NCBI RefSeq assembly: GCF_910592395.1
Contig: NC_088310.1
Location: 4,597,501 to 4,657,500, forward strand
From: Lineus longissimus
Taxonomy: Eukaryota; Nemertea; Pilidiophora; Heteronemertea; Lineidae
Direction of reading: 5' to 3'
Length of the DNA stretch: 60,000 bases
The translations under genes and the position numbers were made by a program. Below are positions 43,401-58,400 of the stretch, in pieces. The stretch's first letter is position 1, and each line of letters starts with the position of its first letter. Below the pieces are notes generated by a model. That model was not told the origin of the DNA. It was given only the letters and a program-made list of their open reading frames with translations, and searched no databases.

Positions 43401-46400
43401 GTAGACTTACTCTTTCTTTCTGGAGGTACTCTTGTAAGATGATGAAGTACCAAAACCTGTGTCAGAGGAATCCGGTGAAGGCGACCGTGAATTCTGATTC
43501 AACTTTTCTGCTCGCTTTTTTGATGCACTGTTCCTTATCTGCTTGAGCGAATTCTCCATCTGAAAATAAGAGGAAAATACTGGGCGTTAGCAAAAACATC
43601 GCACAATTGCAAGACAATTACACATACGTATTTTGGAATACAAATCGAGAGCACTTGTTCGGACTTACATCCTTGATATTGTTGAATTCATCATGGTTAT
43701 TACTGTCAAGACTAGGTGGGTAGGCACTATCGTCATCTTGCGGACTGGAAGGCTTTTCAGACTGGATGGGCGGAACCTTGGCTTTCCTTGAGGACGGACC
43801 ACGTGCAAGCTTGGGCTTCATGGGAATTGGCGATTCCTCCGTAACTTTGGCTGCAAAAGATCAACAAGTCATATTAGGGGAGGGATCAAGATCTCTGGCT
43901 CATAAGTCGAGGGGCAGAGGTGTTCTGGGGTGCTAACAGATATCTATCAGGCCTTGAGATAATGGTGCTTTCTCAACAGGATTTGTGAGGATTGATAATC
44001 TTTGGCCTAAAACTGGCATAGTAGAGGAGTCAGCACGGCACACCCTTTGAGCATAAAAGGCTGCCCTTTTAGATAGGTGTTCAGCAAAGAGGTCAATCTG
44101 AATGGAAATTACCCATGTTGGACCAAATCAAAGAGTTAATGTCCCGCTAACTGAGGTGTCCATTAGGGGAGGTTCCTGCTAACTGAGGTGTTCATTAGGG
44201 GAGGTTTCACAGTTCTTTCAAATTAACAAACAGTCGGCAATGAAATGAACCACTGCCTAGCAAGTGTTGCCATCTATTGAGCAATAAATGCCTATCAATT
44301 TATTGATCTGATGTATGTACATGCCGCAATCATAGGCTTTCTACCACGTAGGGCCAGTTATTTGATATGATCAAGTCTAGACTGGCTGGAAATGAAATAC
44401 ATGTATGTAAAGCACTCGGTGTTGCATTCCAAGGAGAAAACAAAGGTAGTCATTGTCAGAAGATAGGAATTTACATCAGAAATAGAAATGCCTCATATTT
44501 GTGTGTCACCACAATCATGCTTTATTCATCAGTATAAAAATTGGAAAACTTAAGTTGAAAACAGTTATTGAAACTGTGCTATCTATGCGAGTGCTGGTCT
44601 AAGGAAGGGTTAAAAGGGAACTTTAGGATTAGGAGTAAAAATCAAGCCTAAGGAAACTAAAATAAAGATGTACGAAGAAAACAAAAATAACTACAAACAG
44701 ACAATACCATTTCAAACAACAATAAATTTCAAATACTAGAAAAGCATGGTAAACGACTGACAGAATCACGCTAACGAGAAGAACCAAGACGACCCCAGCA
44801 CCATCAGGTGGGAGGTAAAGGAACTAAGTGACAGGTAGACTTGATAGGTTGAGTCGGACTCTATCAGTCCAGCACCACCCTGTCGTACCTTTTTTATCAT
44901 CAACATCGGGCCATTCAGCCGTCGCCTGAGGATCTGAAATATCGACATTCAAAAGAAGGCATAAGGGAAACCACTTTTTAGAACTATCCGAGACAGTCAG
45001 TTCAACTTATACTCATCTATTCTAGGCCATGAGATCAAAATTGACTCCCAATGACCAGCGATTTTTTTTGTGCAAAGTTCATTGGTCAAAGTTTAGTTAC
45101 CCTGTTTTACAGGGGGTTATGGTTTTCGTCCTATACGAGCAAGACATCTGACAACAACGGCTCACGAAAAACACTGAATATTATGCTATACACACTGAAA
45201 ACTATGCAGACAGGACATTACCTTACAGTCTCACCATGAACATTATGAAAACTACGGGTACACTACATCTGTTATAATCTAGAAAAATTCTGTAGAACCA
45301 AATCAGGTTTTTGCTATATCCGACATGATACAGCACTCCCCCCCCCTTGAGATGTAGTTTTCTTTTTCTCTTTCTATAGCAAACCACCGATACCTTCCAG
45401 TGCCCGCAGCAAGGGATCGTGACTAGAGGAAGATTACAAGAATTGACGCCAACCAGTTATTACATCGAATGGTCATATAAGTGTTTGTTACGATGCAGCC
45501 ACGATTGATCTATTGGAAATCAATCACCAATCGATTGTGATTTCGTTACTGATAAAAAACCGTGTCTCATGCAATCGGCACACATCTTAGATTAACCATG
45601 ATTCTGTTCCACCACAGACAACATCCAAGTCCTAATGAATAATCGATAACTTTGAGGATTTATTTAGCAATTAACCTGCTTTGACTGTACACCGGTGTCC
45701 ACAATTGGAAAGCACTTTGCTGAATAGAGGTAAAATGCAATTCTAACTTCAAAGAGACAAGATATTGTACATTATAAAGAGTCTGCCGGGACAAATTCTG
45801 CTCTTTCCTGGACTGTCGATTCGTTTTTTATTCCCATATTTTGCGATCAACATTTCTACCTTTCTATTAGCAGCCCAGGTAGTCTCGTTAACAGTTACAA
45901 AAAAACCACAAATTAAAGCATACAATAAAGAAACCTGCAATCTAGCTAGACACGATTAATAAAGCTACATGGTCATTACATTATAATGAAATTATCCACA
46001 TGACTTAGTTAAATGAAACATCTTTCATTAGCCATATCGTGCGTAGTCAATGTGTTCAGAAGATAACTGACAATAATTCTGTTATAACAAAGGGAACTTC
46101 CCTCCCCCTTCTCCTCCCACATTCGACCCCCATTATAACTCATAGGGTGGGAAAAAAAAATTTAGCTGCCAAGCCAATCTTGTTTCCAAATACCAAATTT
46201 TTTTCTACCACAAGATTTTTCAACTTTTAATTGCTGAAAAAGTCAGCGTTGAGAACATGTCGACTTCTTCAACGATTTTCATAAAAAGTTACTTATGATC
46301 AGTGTGGAAAGTCTGAAGTGAGGGGGGGGGGAGGGGTACAGGGTTAACATTGACTCCAGCATAATGGTTTTTTTTATGGATTTCAGTACTTGTAAGGATG

Positions 46401-49400
46401 AATACCTATATAATAGGATATGTCAAGGGATAAATGTACCATGTAAAACGCCCAACTAATACAAAACATATAATACCTTCATAATATTGGTTCCAAAAGT
46501 CGGTATAGTTGGAATTTGCGAGCCAATCTATCGGAACGAAACCAGTAAGAGAAGAATGAATGAATGATATCATTTTCGATATACTTTCTTCACAAACAAT
46601 TATTCTTATCAGGAAGGAAGACCTCTTGATGTCTTCCTCTATCAAAGAGGAACAACAGATATGACCTGTCAATAGTGTCATCAAAATCAACAAGTTTGGG
46701 AAAGTGACACATCGTTTAAATATGATAGCAAGGTTGACATTTCAAAACTTTTATGTAAACGCAAGGCTTCTGTAGAGAAAATGCACGAAATCGCTTCAAG
46801 TGTGTAGGAGACAACGAATGTAAAATCAATATCAACCTCTGGCTTCAAACCTCAAATGGAAGCAATGCTCGAACTGACTATACTTTGTTGGTATTGGTGA
46901 TTGTAAGTGGTATTAATTGATTTAACTGGTGTTGGACTAGTTAATCGTGCATGAAAGCAGGCTGTGCTGAACTGGAGATTTTATATCTAGTTTGCTGGAA
47001 TCTTTGAAGTCTTACTTAGTCTTGAGGAAATTAACGATAATTGTTACTTTTTAAAGCACTTTATACTGACTTTGGTCAATATAAAGTGCTTTATATGGAG
47101 GTCTGTTTCAACATGCTTTAAATTGACTCTCACTATATCACATCTAGGCAGAGGGTTCTAGGGCATCAAGGAGTTGCTATATTACCTCACAGCCCTTGGA
47201 ACATGAGTAATATCCTATTAAACCAGCCCCACCAAGTTCCACAGTAAGATGCAGTGTCATCGTTCATCTATTTTAGTTAAGTCTGTAGATTTCAGCAAAT
47301 TAGAGATAAGAAGATGAAACCTTGTAGAATCAGCCAACCTCTTGACTCACCTGAGCCGATAGGATCCAAGAATGGCGGCTTGTTGGGCTTTGATGTCTCC
47401 TTGGACGGCAACTGACTGTAGTAATTCCAGCTCGCATGGACATCACTGTCCACATCTTCCGATTGGTAGTTGGCTTTTTTCTTCCCTGGTGTCGAGGCGT
47501 GAGTCAAGGGAACACCTAGAGAGGCAGTGATATGGTTAATAGAGAAACAAGAACAAAGGGCACACATTTTTTGACACACTTTGAGGTCAGGTTGCTGGCT
47601 ATAGAAAATATACCGAAATTAAACACACCAGGTTTAAGGTCAAACAAAGCTGTGTCACAGTCAGTGACAATGTAAGGAGCTTGATTTCTGCAGTTAAGGT
47701 TTTCGGATTCTTTTTTATCAACAATCACTACGCACATACAGGAGTTAATTCTCCAGAATGTATTTCTCTTCCAAGGCGGGATGAGTGTTTCTGTGTGCCA
47801 CTACACTTAAAAACTGTTACCAGGGGTTCTAGGCTGAGTTAGCCCGGACTTACAAGTGGCCCAGACTTACAAGTGGCCCAAAAAGATGAAAATTTTTATA
47901 TCAATATAGAAATAAAGCTACTTAAACTTCCACATACATGTACGCACTGTCTTACTTAACCAGGAAGAGCCAAAAGTAACAGTGATTTTTTGACAGCTTA
48001 CAACCACAAAATCATTTCAAGACGATTGAACCATATTACACCAACACCCTCTAAAGTAAGAAAGCATAAAAGACATCTAAACTTTTGAGAATAAGGTCAC
48101 GTACATAAAATGATTTAAATACCCCTATTAAACTAAAAATTTATGGTTGTATGACATGCCATTGAATTTATACAAAGTGTCCGGTATACAGGCCTATTGA
48201 CTCGAATCCATTGTAGAGTATGTTCAGTTTACAGCAGGGGGCTACAAGCAGTCAATATAAGTATATGTGTAAAGCCTTTCATGAATACAAGTGCTAGACT
48301 TATCATACACCCGTTAAGTACACTTACGGATCATTTTCATCATGTTAGCTCATAGTTTATAGCTTATTTTAGAGTAAAATTAATGCTCCTACACGACATT
48401 TCTGCCAAGTGTGTTCAAAGAAATTTATACTTTTGTGGTGAAATGTAAGTGGTGGCTTCTAAATTGCAGCTAATTGGTAATTTGAAACCATTCAAAGCAG
48501 AACGTAGCACTTTGGCACTCGCTCACAGGCAGAAGACAGAGGTGCATTTTGCAAGAGACCACTCAACCCCCCCCCCCCCCCCCCCGAGCATACCCCTTAA
48601 AGTGTACAAGTCAGCCGCCCTCAGTTGTTGCCTCCTTACATTAAGTCGAGAGGACAACCACCTTCCTTACCTTTATCACTAGGTTGTTTACTAAACGCCT
48701 CAGATTTTTCATTGGGAAGGCTGTCTTTTCTCGGGGCCGGAGCTGGGGCCGACTTTCCCACATCAGAATTCCTCTTGGCTTTGCTCAAATGGATCTGCTT
48801 GTACGAAGCTGGAAAGGAGGGAAGAGACTTATAACACTGTATTGATTTCTTTCAAAAGCCATTAGCTGATTGTATGCAACTTAGACATGTAAAGGAATGA
48901 TGTGGCAAGTGAGGACAGGTCATCCATCTGGGCATCCACAATGCCCACCGGCAAGAAGTCTCTGCCATTCACAACCAGAAGCCAACCTGGGGAAAAAGAA
49001 GAAACCACCTACACTGAGAGGACTTCATTTAATCCAAACTCCTCCAAAAATAGGTAATCCAATATGGCAGCATACTAATACAAGTATACAGAGTCACCTA
49101 GTTAGTGAATAGGAATGATGATTTATTTAGCATTCAGGGACAATAGTGGCTGATAATAAAGTATGGGTCGAAATAATTACTGTCAAGAATGAAATAAAGT
49201 ATACATTTTAACCCTTGATGTTTAACCCATGGAACGGTGGTCTCAATAGACTGTGACATTGGACACAGGTCATGAACGAATCCAAACAGGTCTATCTTTG
49301 AACTGTTTTGCCTAATGTCAAACAATGAAGAATGATGTTTTGAGGCATGCAGTAAGGGATGGTGTGGTGAGAAATTCCCACCCTGGGCAACCAGCCTTTG

Positions 49401-52400
49401 GAAGAACATTTTCTTTTAGGAAAGCCGGACAAAACTTGAACGACCACACAACTGGAGAGGAGCGCTATTGGCATAAATTGGTACAATTTTTTCACATCTT
49501 AAATTGGCTAATCTGTGCCACGCCATTCTAAAAGTAGATTAATCCTCATCTAAACAACAAAATCTAAATCATAGGTGGCTCACACATTGCCTGAAGTCAT
49601 ACCACCATACAGAAATACTTTCCTAATTCTCAAATTAAACCCCCATCATAACCTAGGCCAATATGCTAGGCCATTGACCAATGCAGACCCCATGCAAGTT
49701 TGCTTCTGGACATTAGAAGTTCTAGGCGGGAGCATATCAAAATGTACTACTGGTACCAAGTATGGATTAATCTATACTTGCCGGTACTCAAAATGCTAAC
49801 ATTTCCTCTACTAAATGGACATTTGCCCAAACGAGCTAGGGAACGGAGGCACCAAGGTGTCAAATGGGATCGGCTGCCCAACCTCGATACAGGTTGTCTC
49901 GAAATTAGTTCAGCAAATTATAGATTTAATGCTGTAGTCACAGTGTGTTGTTCCTCTGAGCTGTCTGCAGTGGGAGAATCTACTGTTTCTACCAGCTTGT
50001 TCAGATCACTGCTTGGAACGGTCCCTCACACTTCATAAAACTTTCTTAAAATCTTATTCTAAACCAACATTTATGATGAGATAACCCCTCAATATTAATC
50101 CAACGGATTAAATCAGTACAAATGGAGATTATGTTCGAAGCACTACTAAATTAATTGTTGAAGGCGAGATATAGCACAGACTGGCGTCATCTATTTAAGT
50201 CTATGCAAGACAGTCAGTCCATTTTTGGGAACAAAGTAGAGAGAGAGAAGTAGTACTGCATCCTCTACGACCTATACTTACTTGAACCCGTATCTTGTGA
50301 TTGTACAGGTGGAGGGGGCGGTGGTGGTGGCTCGGTTGCAGGAGTCGGCTTCTTGGAAGCTCGGCGGATGGCTTTAGGGCTATCTTCACCCCACGTTTGT
50401 CTTGGTTTGGGCGGAGCATCAAGGGGAGCAGTCTGGAATGATAAGTTAAGACACATCAGACAGAAGTTTAGATAGAACAGCAGGTGATCAGTGTCAATGC
50501 CGCTGGCATTATTGGAAGGGTGGGCAACTTTCTTCTCTTGCATCTGTCTAAAGAGTAATATAGCACTGTAGTGGCTCGATCCATATGGTACAGCCTTGTC
50601 TTTCACATGTCATCTGTGCTCCTTCAGTTGGATGTCCCGAGGCCTTTACAATTGACATCTCGGCTACAGAGTATCTAACTGCGAAACCATATTACACCAA
50701 TTCTCCCTTCATGCAAAACATATCTTTGTGGGTTGGGCAGTAACCAGGTCAATGCATGATTGATCACAAATTATATACACCCATGTCTAGAGCAGGACAA
50801 AACCCACCAGTTATTGTCACTTCATAATCACATTTTTCACGCCCCAAACCCAAACGAATTCTCACTTTTCTCTGAATGCATTCCATTCCACTACAACTTT
50901 CTGTCCAGCTAATAACTATATCACACTCTTCATGGTGGGGAAAAAAACAGACAATCGGCATACTCGGTGAACTTGACATATCATATTTATCATTGTTTGC
51001 ATACACCATTACGGTTGAAGAAGCAATTATTTCATTTTCAATAGTACCACACAGATTGGTACACACAGGATATGATTATGAGCTGGCAATTTTGAAGGTA
51101 CCATTTTGATATGATTCTATTGTCAAAGGCCAGATATTTGTTGAACAACTTGTAATTGTAAAGCAAGACAAAACATTGCAGATAAAATCCTGAAGCACTT
51201 TGCAGACAACTAGTTTTTGATTGCAGCAACATGCCTGACTAACCTGGGAGTTTGTAAGGCATGTGTAAAAGTTAAGAGGGGCCAGTCCAACATAATTTTG
51301 ACAGGCTACCGGTATGAAATCATTTGGACCTAAAAGCAAACAACAATATTAGCATGGGCCTGATAAATAACATAATCACATCAGAGAAGAAATATGATCG
51401 CATGAAATCTATCTTCACACTATAATCCCTCTGATGAAAACTTTCTGTCACCCATGGCAGAGCAACCTATTATTTTACCCCAGTTTTTAAATCCAAAGTA
51501 GATTGAATGCGTACTAAGTGCAAGGCCATTATGGTACACAAAGCGTATGTGGACACTTCGGCTTGGCACAGATTTCATTTTTGTTGGTGTATATTGCGTA
51601 GAGAACTTCTTAAATGCATGGATAATCCGCAAACATTTCAAGACTCAATTTGATTATGAAGCTTTACAACTTGATAGGATTCATCGGTCGCAATGTAAAG
51701 GGCATTAAAATGATTTGATATACTTTTTAATAGTTTCTTAAATCAGATCATGATGATCAACTATAAACAGATGCTATGCTCCCTCCACTTTTTTTCAGGA
51801 GAGTTCTTTGTCATAGTGATGTTTGGGATAGATTAAAACTCCGAGACAACATGTATAGCCATTCATATGAAGTGGGTTTTTAATCAAATTCCAAGAGCGA
51901 CTTCAGAAATGAGAGCAGTCTGAAAAAGTTTTCAGCATATCAAAACCATAACAGACAAAAGCTGGCAAATAGACAATACATGAATATTTCAATGGCATCA
52001 ATCATCGTAAAGACAAGAAAGCAGCATTTCAAGCAGCTTCAAAACTTGAAACTAACGGAAGCAACAACGCAACACATTAGCATGTTTTTAACCCATACTT
52101 ACCCAGTGACACGTTGAATATGGAACAGGCATGGCGGGTGGAGGATGCTATAAAGTAGCAATTGACAATTTTTATGAAATGCAAACAATTATTAAGAGAA
52201 TCTGCCAGAATCTTATCTACAAAAACATGATTTAGATTAGAACGATCGGTCTCTGTCTCACGCATGTGCACCCTGACAAATTAGCGTCTTCATTCCCAAC
52301 GGACACTCCCGACGTCTGCCATGTCTGCAGAACGATCTCATTTACGCGGGAAAACCAACGAGAATACTGATTAGCGAGGGTGATGAATGCATGGGATGAC

Positions 52401-55400
52401 ACCATCAGAAGTGAACGAGGAGTCTGAGAAGACATTTTGATGGTGTCACTTTCTGACTTCTCTTTCCTGAAGTTTCCACAGCCTATAGCATATAAGCAGG
52501 TCCAGCAACCAACAGCCATGACCATGGGTCACACAATCAGGCCATCCTTTCCAACCACATAACAACCCCCAATCCATAATTACATCTCGCAAAAATTCAT
52601 GAATATTTCATGTGCGAGCAATTATTATGAAAAAATTTATAGAAGTCTTTCGGTGAGCAAATATTGCCAATTTTCCGGGCATTATTGATTGTCAACAGAG
52701 AACTTGCAATGGAGGGAACTTTAGTATACTATAGGTCACAGGAAATGTCTGAAGCGATATGACGATATACCGACATCTATTGAAGAGAGTTATCATGCGG
52801 TGGAGCTCATGCACCTAGCACTTTGACATAAAGCCAGCGATGCACGAACATTGTGATAGTGATATGACGTCCGTAGCTCGAAATGATTGAATGGACTCTC
52901 TTTCAATTTCCACAGGTTGTTGTATGCTTATATGACACAAATCAATAGAGATATTCATAAACGTACTGTTCAGCCAGCAGGTATTTGTGTTAGCTTTCTA
53001 AGTTGTGTAGAGACGTCAGTTGGGGTCAATGCTGATTTTTGACAACTCGAGTAATCTCACCGACAGGTCACTTTTATTGCAATTTTTGCTACAACTGCAA
53101 AAGTCTTTTTGAGCATGATTTTTTTGGGTATGATATCGATCACTGCTTCTGCATCACTGACAACTTATTGTGGTCCTTAAATAATGACTTTACCCACAGC
53201 AAATAAACTTTATGAAAAAAGGCAATATATCACACTCAAATAAATCAAGCACAAGCACTACGGAAGCCGTCTCTCAGTCTCAGTTGCAGAGGAATGGTTG
53301 GGTTAGCACTGGCATGACAAATCATGTGATCGAAACCAACCAAGCGAACAAATGATGGACAATATATCAGGCAGTTTTGCCATAACAAATCAAGCGCAAG
53401 TACTGAAGTCGCCTCTTTGCGGCCAACACAACAACGGTTGGATTAGCATTGCCATTGGCATGAAACTCAAGTAATCGAAGACGATCGGGAAAACGGCAAT
53501 CGGCCGCTACAATATTGATTCTTGTGCAGACATTCAGATACTATTTTGCACTCAGTAGGAGGCCAAAAATTCGATACTGATTGATATGTTGATAGCGCAT
53601 ACATCGTACATGTATCTGCGAACAATAGCAGTGAACAGTTCGATTACCATTTAGAGTAGACTAAGGAAAACTACACAAGAGTAAGTAACAATGACTGCAA
53701 CGTAGGCATATGGTTTTCATGCTTTTTGAAGTTTGTTGAAACATAGATTGAACTGAATTTGTCCCACAGACCTCCTGCAAATTTTTTTACCCTCAATTTA
53801 GTTTTTGTTCATAAAGCATGAAATAGATTGCTCAAACCTTTCAAATTGACATTACAATCAAATCTTTTACTGCAATTTTGAAATCATTTTTGCATCACTA
53901 TTATGAAGTGAACTTGGGCAAGCCTGCGGCATACAAATTACAAAATTCTCTCGGCGAGCAAAAGTAGAAGAGTACAATGGCAAAAAGTGAATCTTGTCAC
54001 GATATGCCATTTATTGTTCAATCAAGCTTTTATACAGGCGAATAGACAAGTGTGAGGTCAACACCCCCCTCTGAGACCAAAGCTTTATTCTTGAGCCAGA
54101 TGGGAGACTTCAAGTCAAAACATCAGTTGACAATTTTGCGTCATAATAAATTATCAAGGTCCCACTGGGACATGAACTCTGAATGGACTGGCTAACATAC
54201 CTGACAGGCAAGTGAAAGTCAACACATCTAATCGACAATTCTGCAACAATAATTGACAATTTTATGTCCAATGAAAATTCCTTAGTCCCTTTGGGATCGC
54301 AAGTGTGAACATGGACTGAATAGATGACGGGTATAGAGAAGGGAAGTCCCAACTGGTTTGGGTCCTTCAGTGCAAAACATGCTAAAACCACCATTTTTTA
54401 GGAACTGGACCCATGACGCTATTTTTATCAGCAAATTCAAACCTGGTGAGCCCAAAAGCCAAATTAAAAAAGGGCAATCAGTGTGCGCAACCATTTCCCG
54501 GGATAATCCGAATGCAAACTATGACAACCATTTAGGATCTTCCATTAACCTGAACAATTTTCACAGCTTTCCGGTAAATTATACATGAAATATTAATCTT
54601 CATCACTTTGTACACCTAATGTACCATGACGCACTTTGTATGATGGCCAATTTGTTGTCAAGGATACATGTATGTCCTCACTGCCCTGTGTGAAAAAAAG
54701 GCACTTTAAACAGATTGCGTGTCCAATCAACTCCGCCAGTTTATTACTTTTATAATCCATGAACCTTACTTCATAGTTCTTTATGGATGTTTTATGAACC
54801 TGGCCTTGCACTGTGAAAACATGCCTACATTTGAGACAATCAATAACAGTAATACCAATATCCAATGACATTTTCAAATCGTGGTTATTTGCGAAATCGG
54901 CAAAAGTAAAGCACCCATGAACATTTGGTGGTTTACAGTAGAGTCGAGGAATGTCCTTTAGAATAGTGGCTAACCCTTGGATGAAGAGTCAACAACCTTC
55001 ATGATTTCACACACCATTCCCAACTGAAGAACCTCCTCATGTCTGTTGTCATATCATTACGAGGGAATTATTATGAGGGACAGAAAAGAGGGACACACTC
55101 TCACTGGCTAACTCCTCAAAACCAGCATCACAATAAACCCAAGACTGATGGTCATTTGAGGAACTCGAGAATTTGAAAGCACCCGGTCGTAGTCAATGTG
55201 ATATTTCAGTGATCAATACACCTACCGGCAGTTTGATTTTTTCGTAGATGAAAAGCTTCTGCTCCTCTGGCTTGGGAGCATAGATGAAGAGTGGTGGCTC
55301 GCTTGATGAGTGATCATCATACATGTACCGAAAATGTGACATCATTTTGGAAGCCTCCAAAGCAGGTATCAATCAAAAGAGAACTCATCTAAAGTTCCAG

Positions 55401-58400
55401 TTCCTTGCACACATAAAGTTTAAAAACTTATAACTTCCATTCATGGGTATTCCAACATTTCAACAAAGAAATTGACTCTCAACATTAAAATTGGCACACA
55501 TCAACTTTGAATCAAAGTAAAACGTTTAGCACTACAATCATGAGAGACAAGTTCTGAATCAAGTCCAATCAAACACCAACAGGTACTGAGAGTGCTCTGA
55601 CCACAACTTCTCGACACAGGCCTAAATTTCTGACCAGGCATAACTACAAAAACTTTTTTTCATGATTTTGATCAACAAGGTCATAAGAAATGAGAAGAAA
55701 AGAAATATCAAACTGTTAACATGCTACAATCTTCTGAACTTCTCCGAGCCTTAAATCATTTAAAAGATTCAATTATCGCTTGTGAGATTAACAATGATAA
55801 CTGTCAAAATTGAGAACCCTTGACCCAACTGTTGTAAAGTGACTTAGCTTCTCTGGAAGCCTCTTCTTATATATATATTCACCACATAACTGCATGTACT
55901 GAGGGTTGTTGACCGTCCTTCTTTTCAAGAATTTCCTATTTCAGAAAGTCGTTCTTTCTTGTTTCACAATTGCCGAATCAAAATGATCAGTCAATTGAAA
56001 CCTGGCTTAGATGACAAACATGTGGTCCTTGACGGCAACAGTACTGCAATCTGTGACGTCATCATCACCATTGACGGCAAAATGATGCTCCACCCTCGCT
56101 GTGTTCGGTGATACAACCAACAGTACGAACCTCCAGATCAGTACATCAATTCCTTGAATCAAAGTTATTCAAAAGGTGTTGGGTAGAACAAGGTAACATG
56201 AAAGAGCTGAAGAAGTCATTCAAGACACCATGGCCAATGCCATCTACGCCGTAGGCAAGGCGAGATCAATCGCTTTGACGATATCTATGCCTTGATTCAC
56301 TTTCACTGCCAAGTCTGTCATGAATGAAGGAATAAAAGCGACAGAACAAGGCAAGTAGGTCAAGAAAGACATGTCCATGATGAGGACTACTTCAGTGGAC
56401 AATGCCGGGACCTCTCACTTGATGTGTGCTGAATGATAAACTGTGATAAAGCATTTTTCCGATCTATAGATGAATTTTTGGCTCGTCTTTGATGTTTAAA
56501 TTAAAACATAGATTGATGATATGTAGATGGCAATGTGCACATACATGACACAATCATCCTTCAGTGTCAAAGACTAAGAGTAGGAATCATCATACATGTC
56601 AGAAAAGCTTGACGTCATCAACAGCTGGCTGAATGCAGATTTTGTTTGTTATGTTTACCAAGTGGGTTTGCAACTAATTACTAATTACATGTTCGCAGAC
56701 AGAAATCATATGCAATATGAAAAACAGATCCAATTCAGCATGGCAACATGCTCCCACAGTGATTTCCTCTCCTCTTGTGTACAATACCATTACACCAAAG
56801 CTAATTCACTAATTGTAATTGTCATGACAATCAACTGCTTGGCAACAGTAGCAGATCTCATGTGTACAAGTACATGTATTTGGTTGATCACTCCACGATG
56901 CAGTTGGTTTGATTTTTACAAACAATGTAGATGAACATCATGAACAACGGTTCTCGTGTACACTTGTACATTTGTATGTAATGTACAGGCATGACAGGGG
57001 CAGTTTATCACTAATCAAAATTTTATTTCACAACCATTTTTGTCAATTCAGAATCATAGTGTTTTATATAAAATACAACAGGATCACCGTTGTGGCCGCC
57101 GGTGAGTTGGCCTTGATTTTGTCGCTTGTGTGCGCCGATTAATTGAAAAACAGAGTGAACAGTCTTCGCCATAAGAAATAATTCAAAGGTTTATAAGATT
57201 CAATAGCAAAAGCATAGCGCAACAGGAGCCCATACCTCACAATGGAAATCATATAAATTTCCTTTTAATCCTGGCCGTAGGGACAGACGAAATATGCTAA
57301 TACAGTAAGCACTAAGTTGTCGCACTATGTCAAGATAAACACTGCGACATATCATGCACTGTGCCAGGCCTTTATTACAGTGCAGATATTGTGGGGGTAC
57401 TGATATTAATATAAATACCTTCCAATATTTTGTAATAGCCAGAAGGCGTTCTTGCTATAAGCAATAAGTAATAAAGCTTGAGCACAATTTCTGTGCGCTG
57501 GAATTTTAAATGACCACTTTTAAGCACAGGAAATCATGCAATGAAACTTAAACAGAAATTTTGCAAATGGGTTTCATTTCACAACATCAAATCAACACTG
57601 TCAGTGCTGTCAGGAATGTGTCATCAAATTCTCTTAACAACGCCAAACTTAGTACTTAGCATCAAGATCAGCTGTGAATTCTTCACAGTAATATGACATT
57701 AGCGCATTCTTCAGAATTTCAGAGAAAGTGTCTCCTTCACAGAATATGAAGATTTCCATTATCATTACAGATATAACTTGTTCACAATATTGGGCATGAG
57801 AACGAGTCCACTTCAATCTGACCAGTAGTTCAACTTTGTCATTGCCCCAAAGGACTCATACACTCAAGATGTCAATTGACATAAATACCAACACATCATG
57901 AATAATTTCAAATGTCACTGTGAGATCAAGGGGCAAATGTCTGTGACATGATCAGGCCAGCCAAGGTTGTCACTTGTCCTGACACAGTGTACAAGTATGT
58001 TAAATCTTTGAACAACAAACATAGTCCCCCCCCCCCCCAAGCCCAAGTCGGAAAATTAAATTAAATTCCAAAGTCGTCTAATAAATTTACAGCAACACAA
58101 TCAAGCTTAGTAATCTTACCTGATTATTCGATGGTCCAGCATTATTCTCAACGGTGTTGGATCGGGGCTTTTTCTGTTCTTCATCTTCCCAGGGTAACTT
58201 GGACTTTCCTCCTCGACCAGCACTGTAAAATCTTCGTGGCGACGGACCCTTTCCTGGAGCCTCGTGCGATAATCCACCAGGAGTCGACCGAGCAGAATTG
58301 GTCACCTGCTCAAGTTCTATTGTCTCAGACCGCATCGAACGTGCGGACCCTGTACCACCAGAGGCAAGAAGAATCCACTCAGTGTCTGCACCCTGAGGAA

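Noticed and set aside
51242-51312. Possible TOGARAM1 exon with TTTTAG acceptor
   Set aside because: It needs a phase-1 entry while the flanking junctions are phase 0, and phase 0 gives a stop after seven codons.
56596-56934. 112-codon plus-strand ORF in a TOGARAM1 intron
   Set aside because: No recognisable domain, no splice partners, composition like intron sequence.
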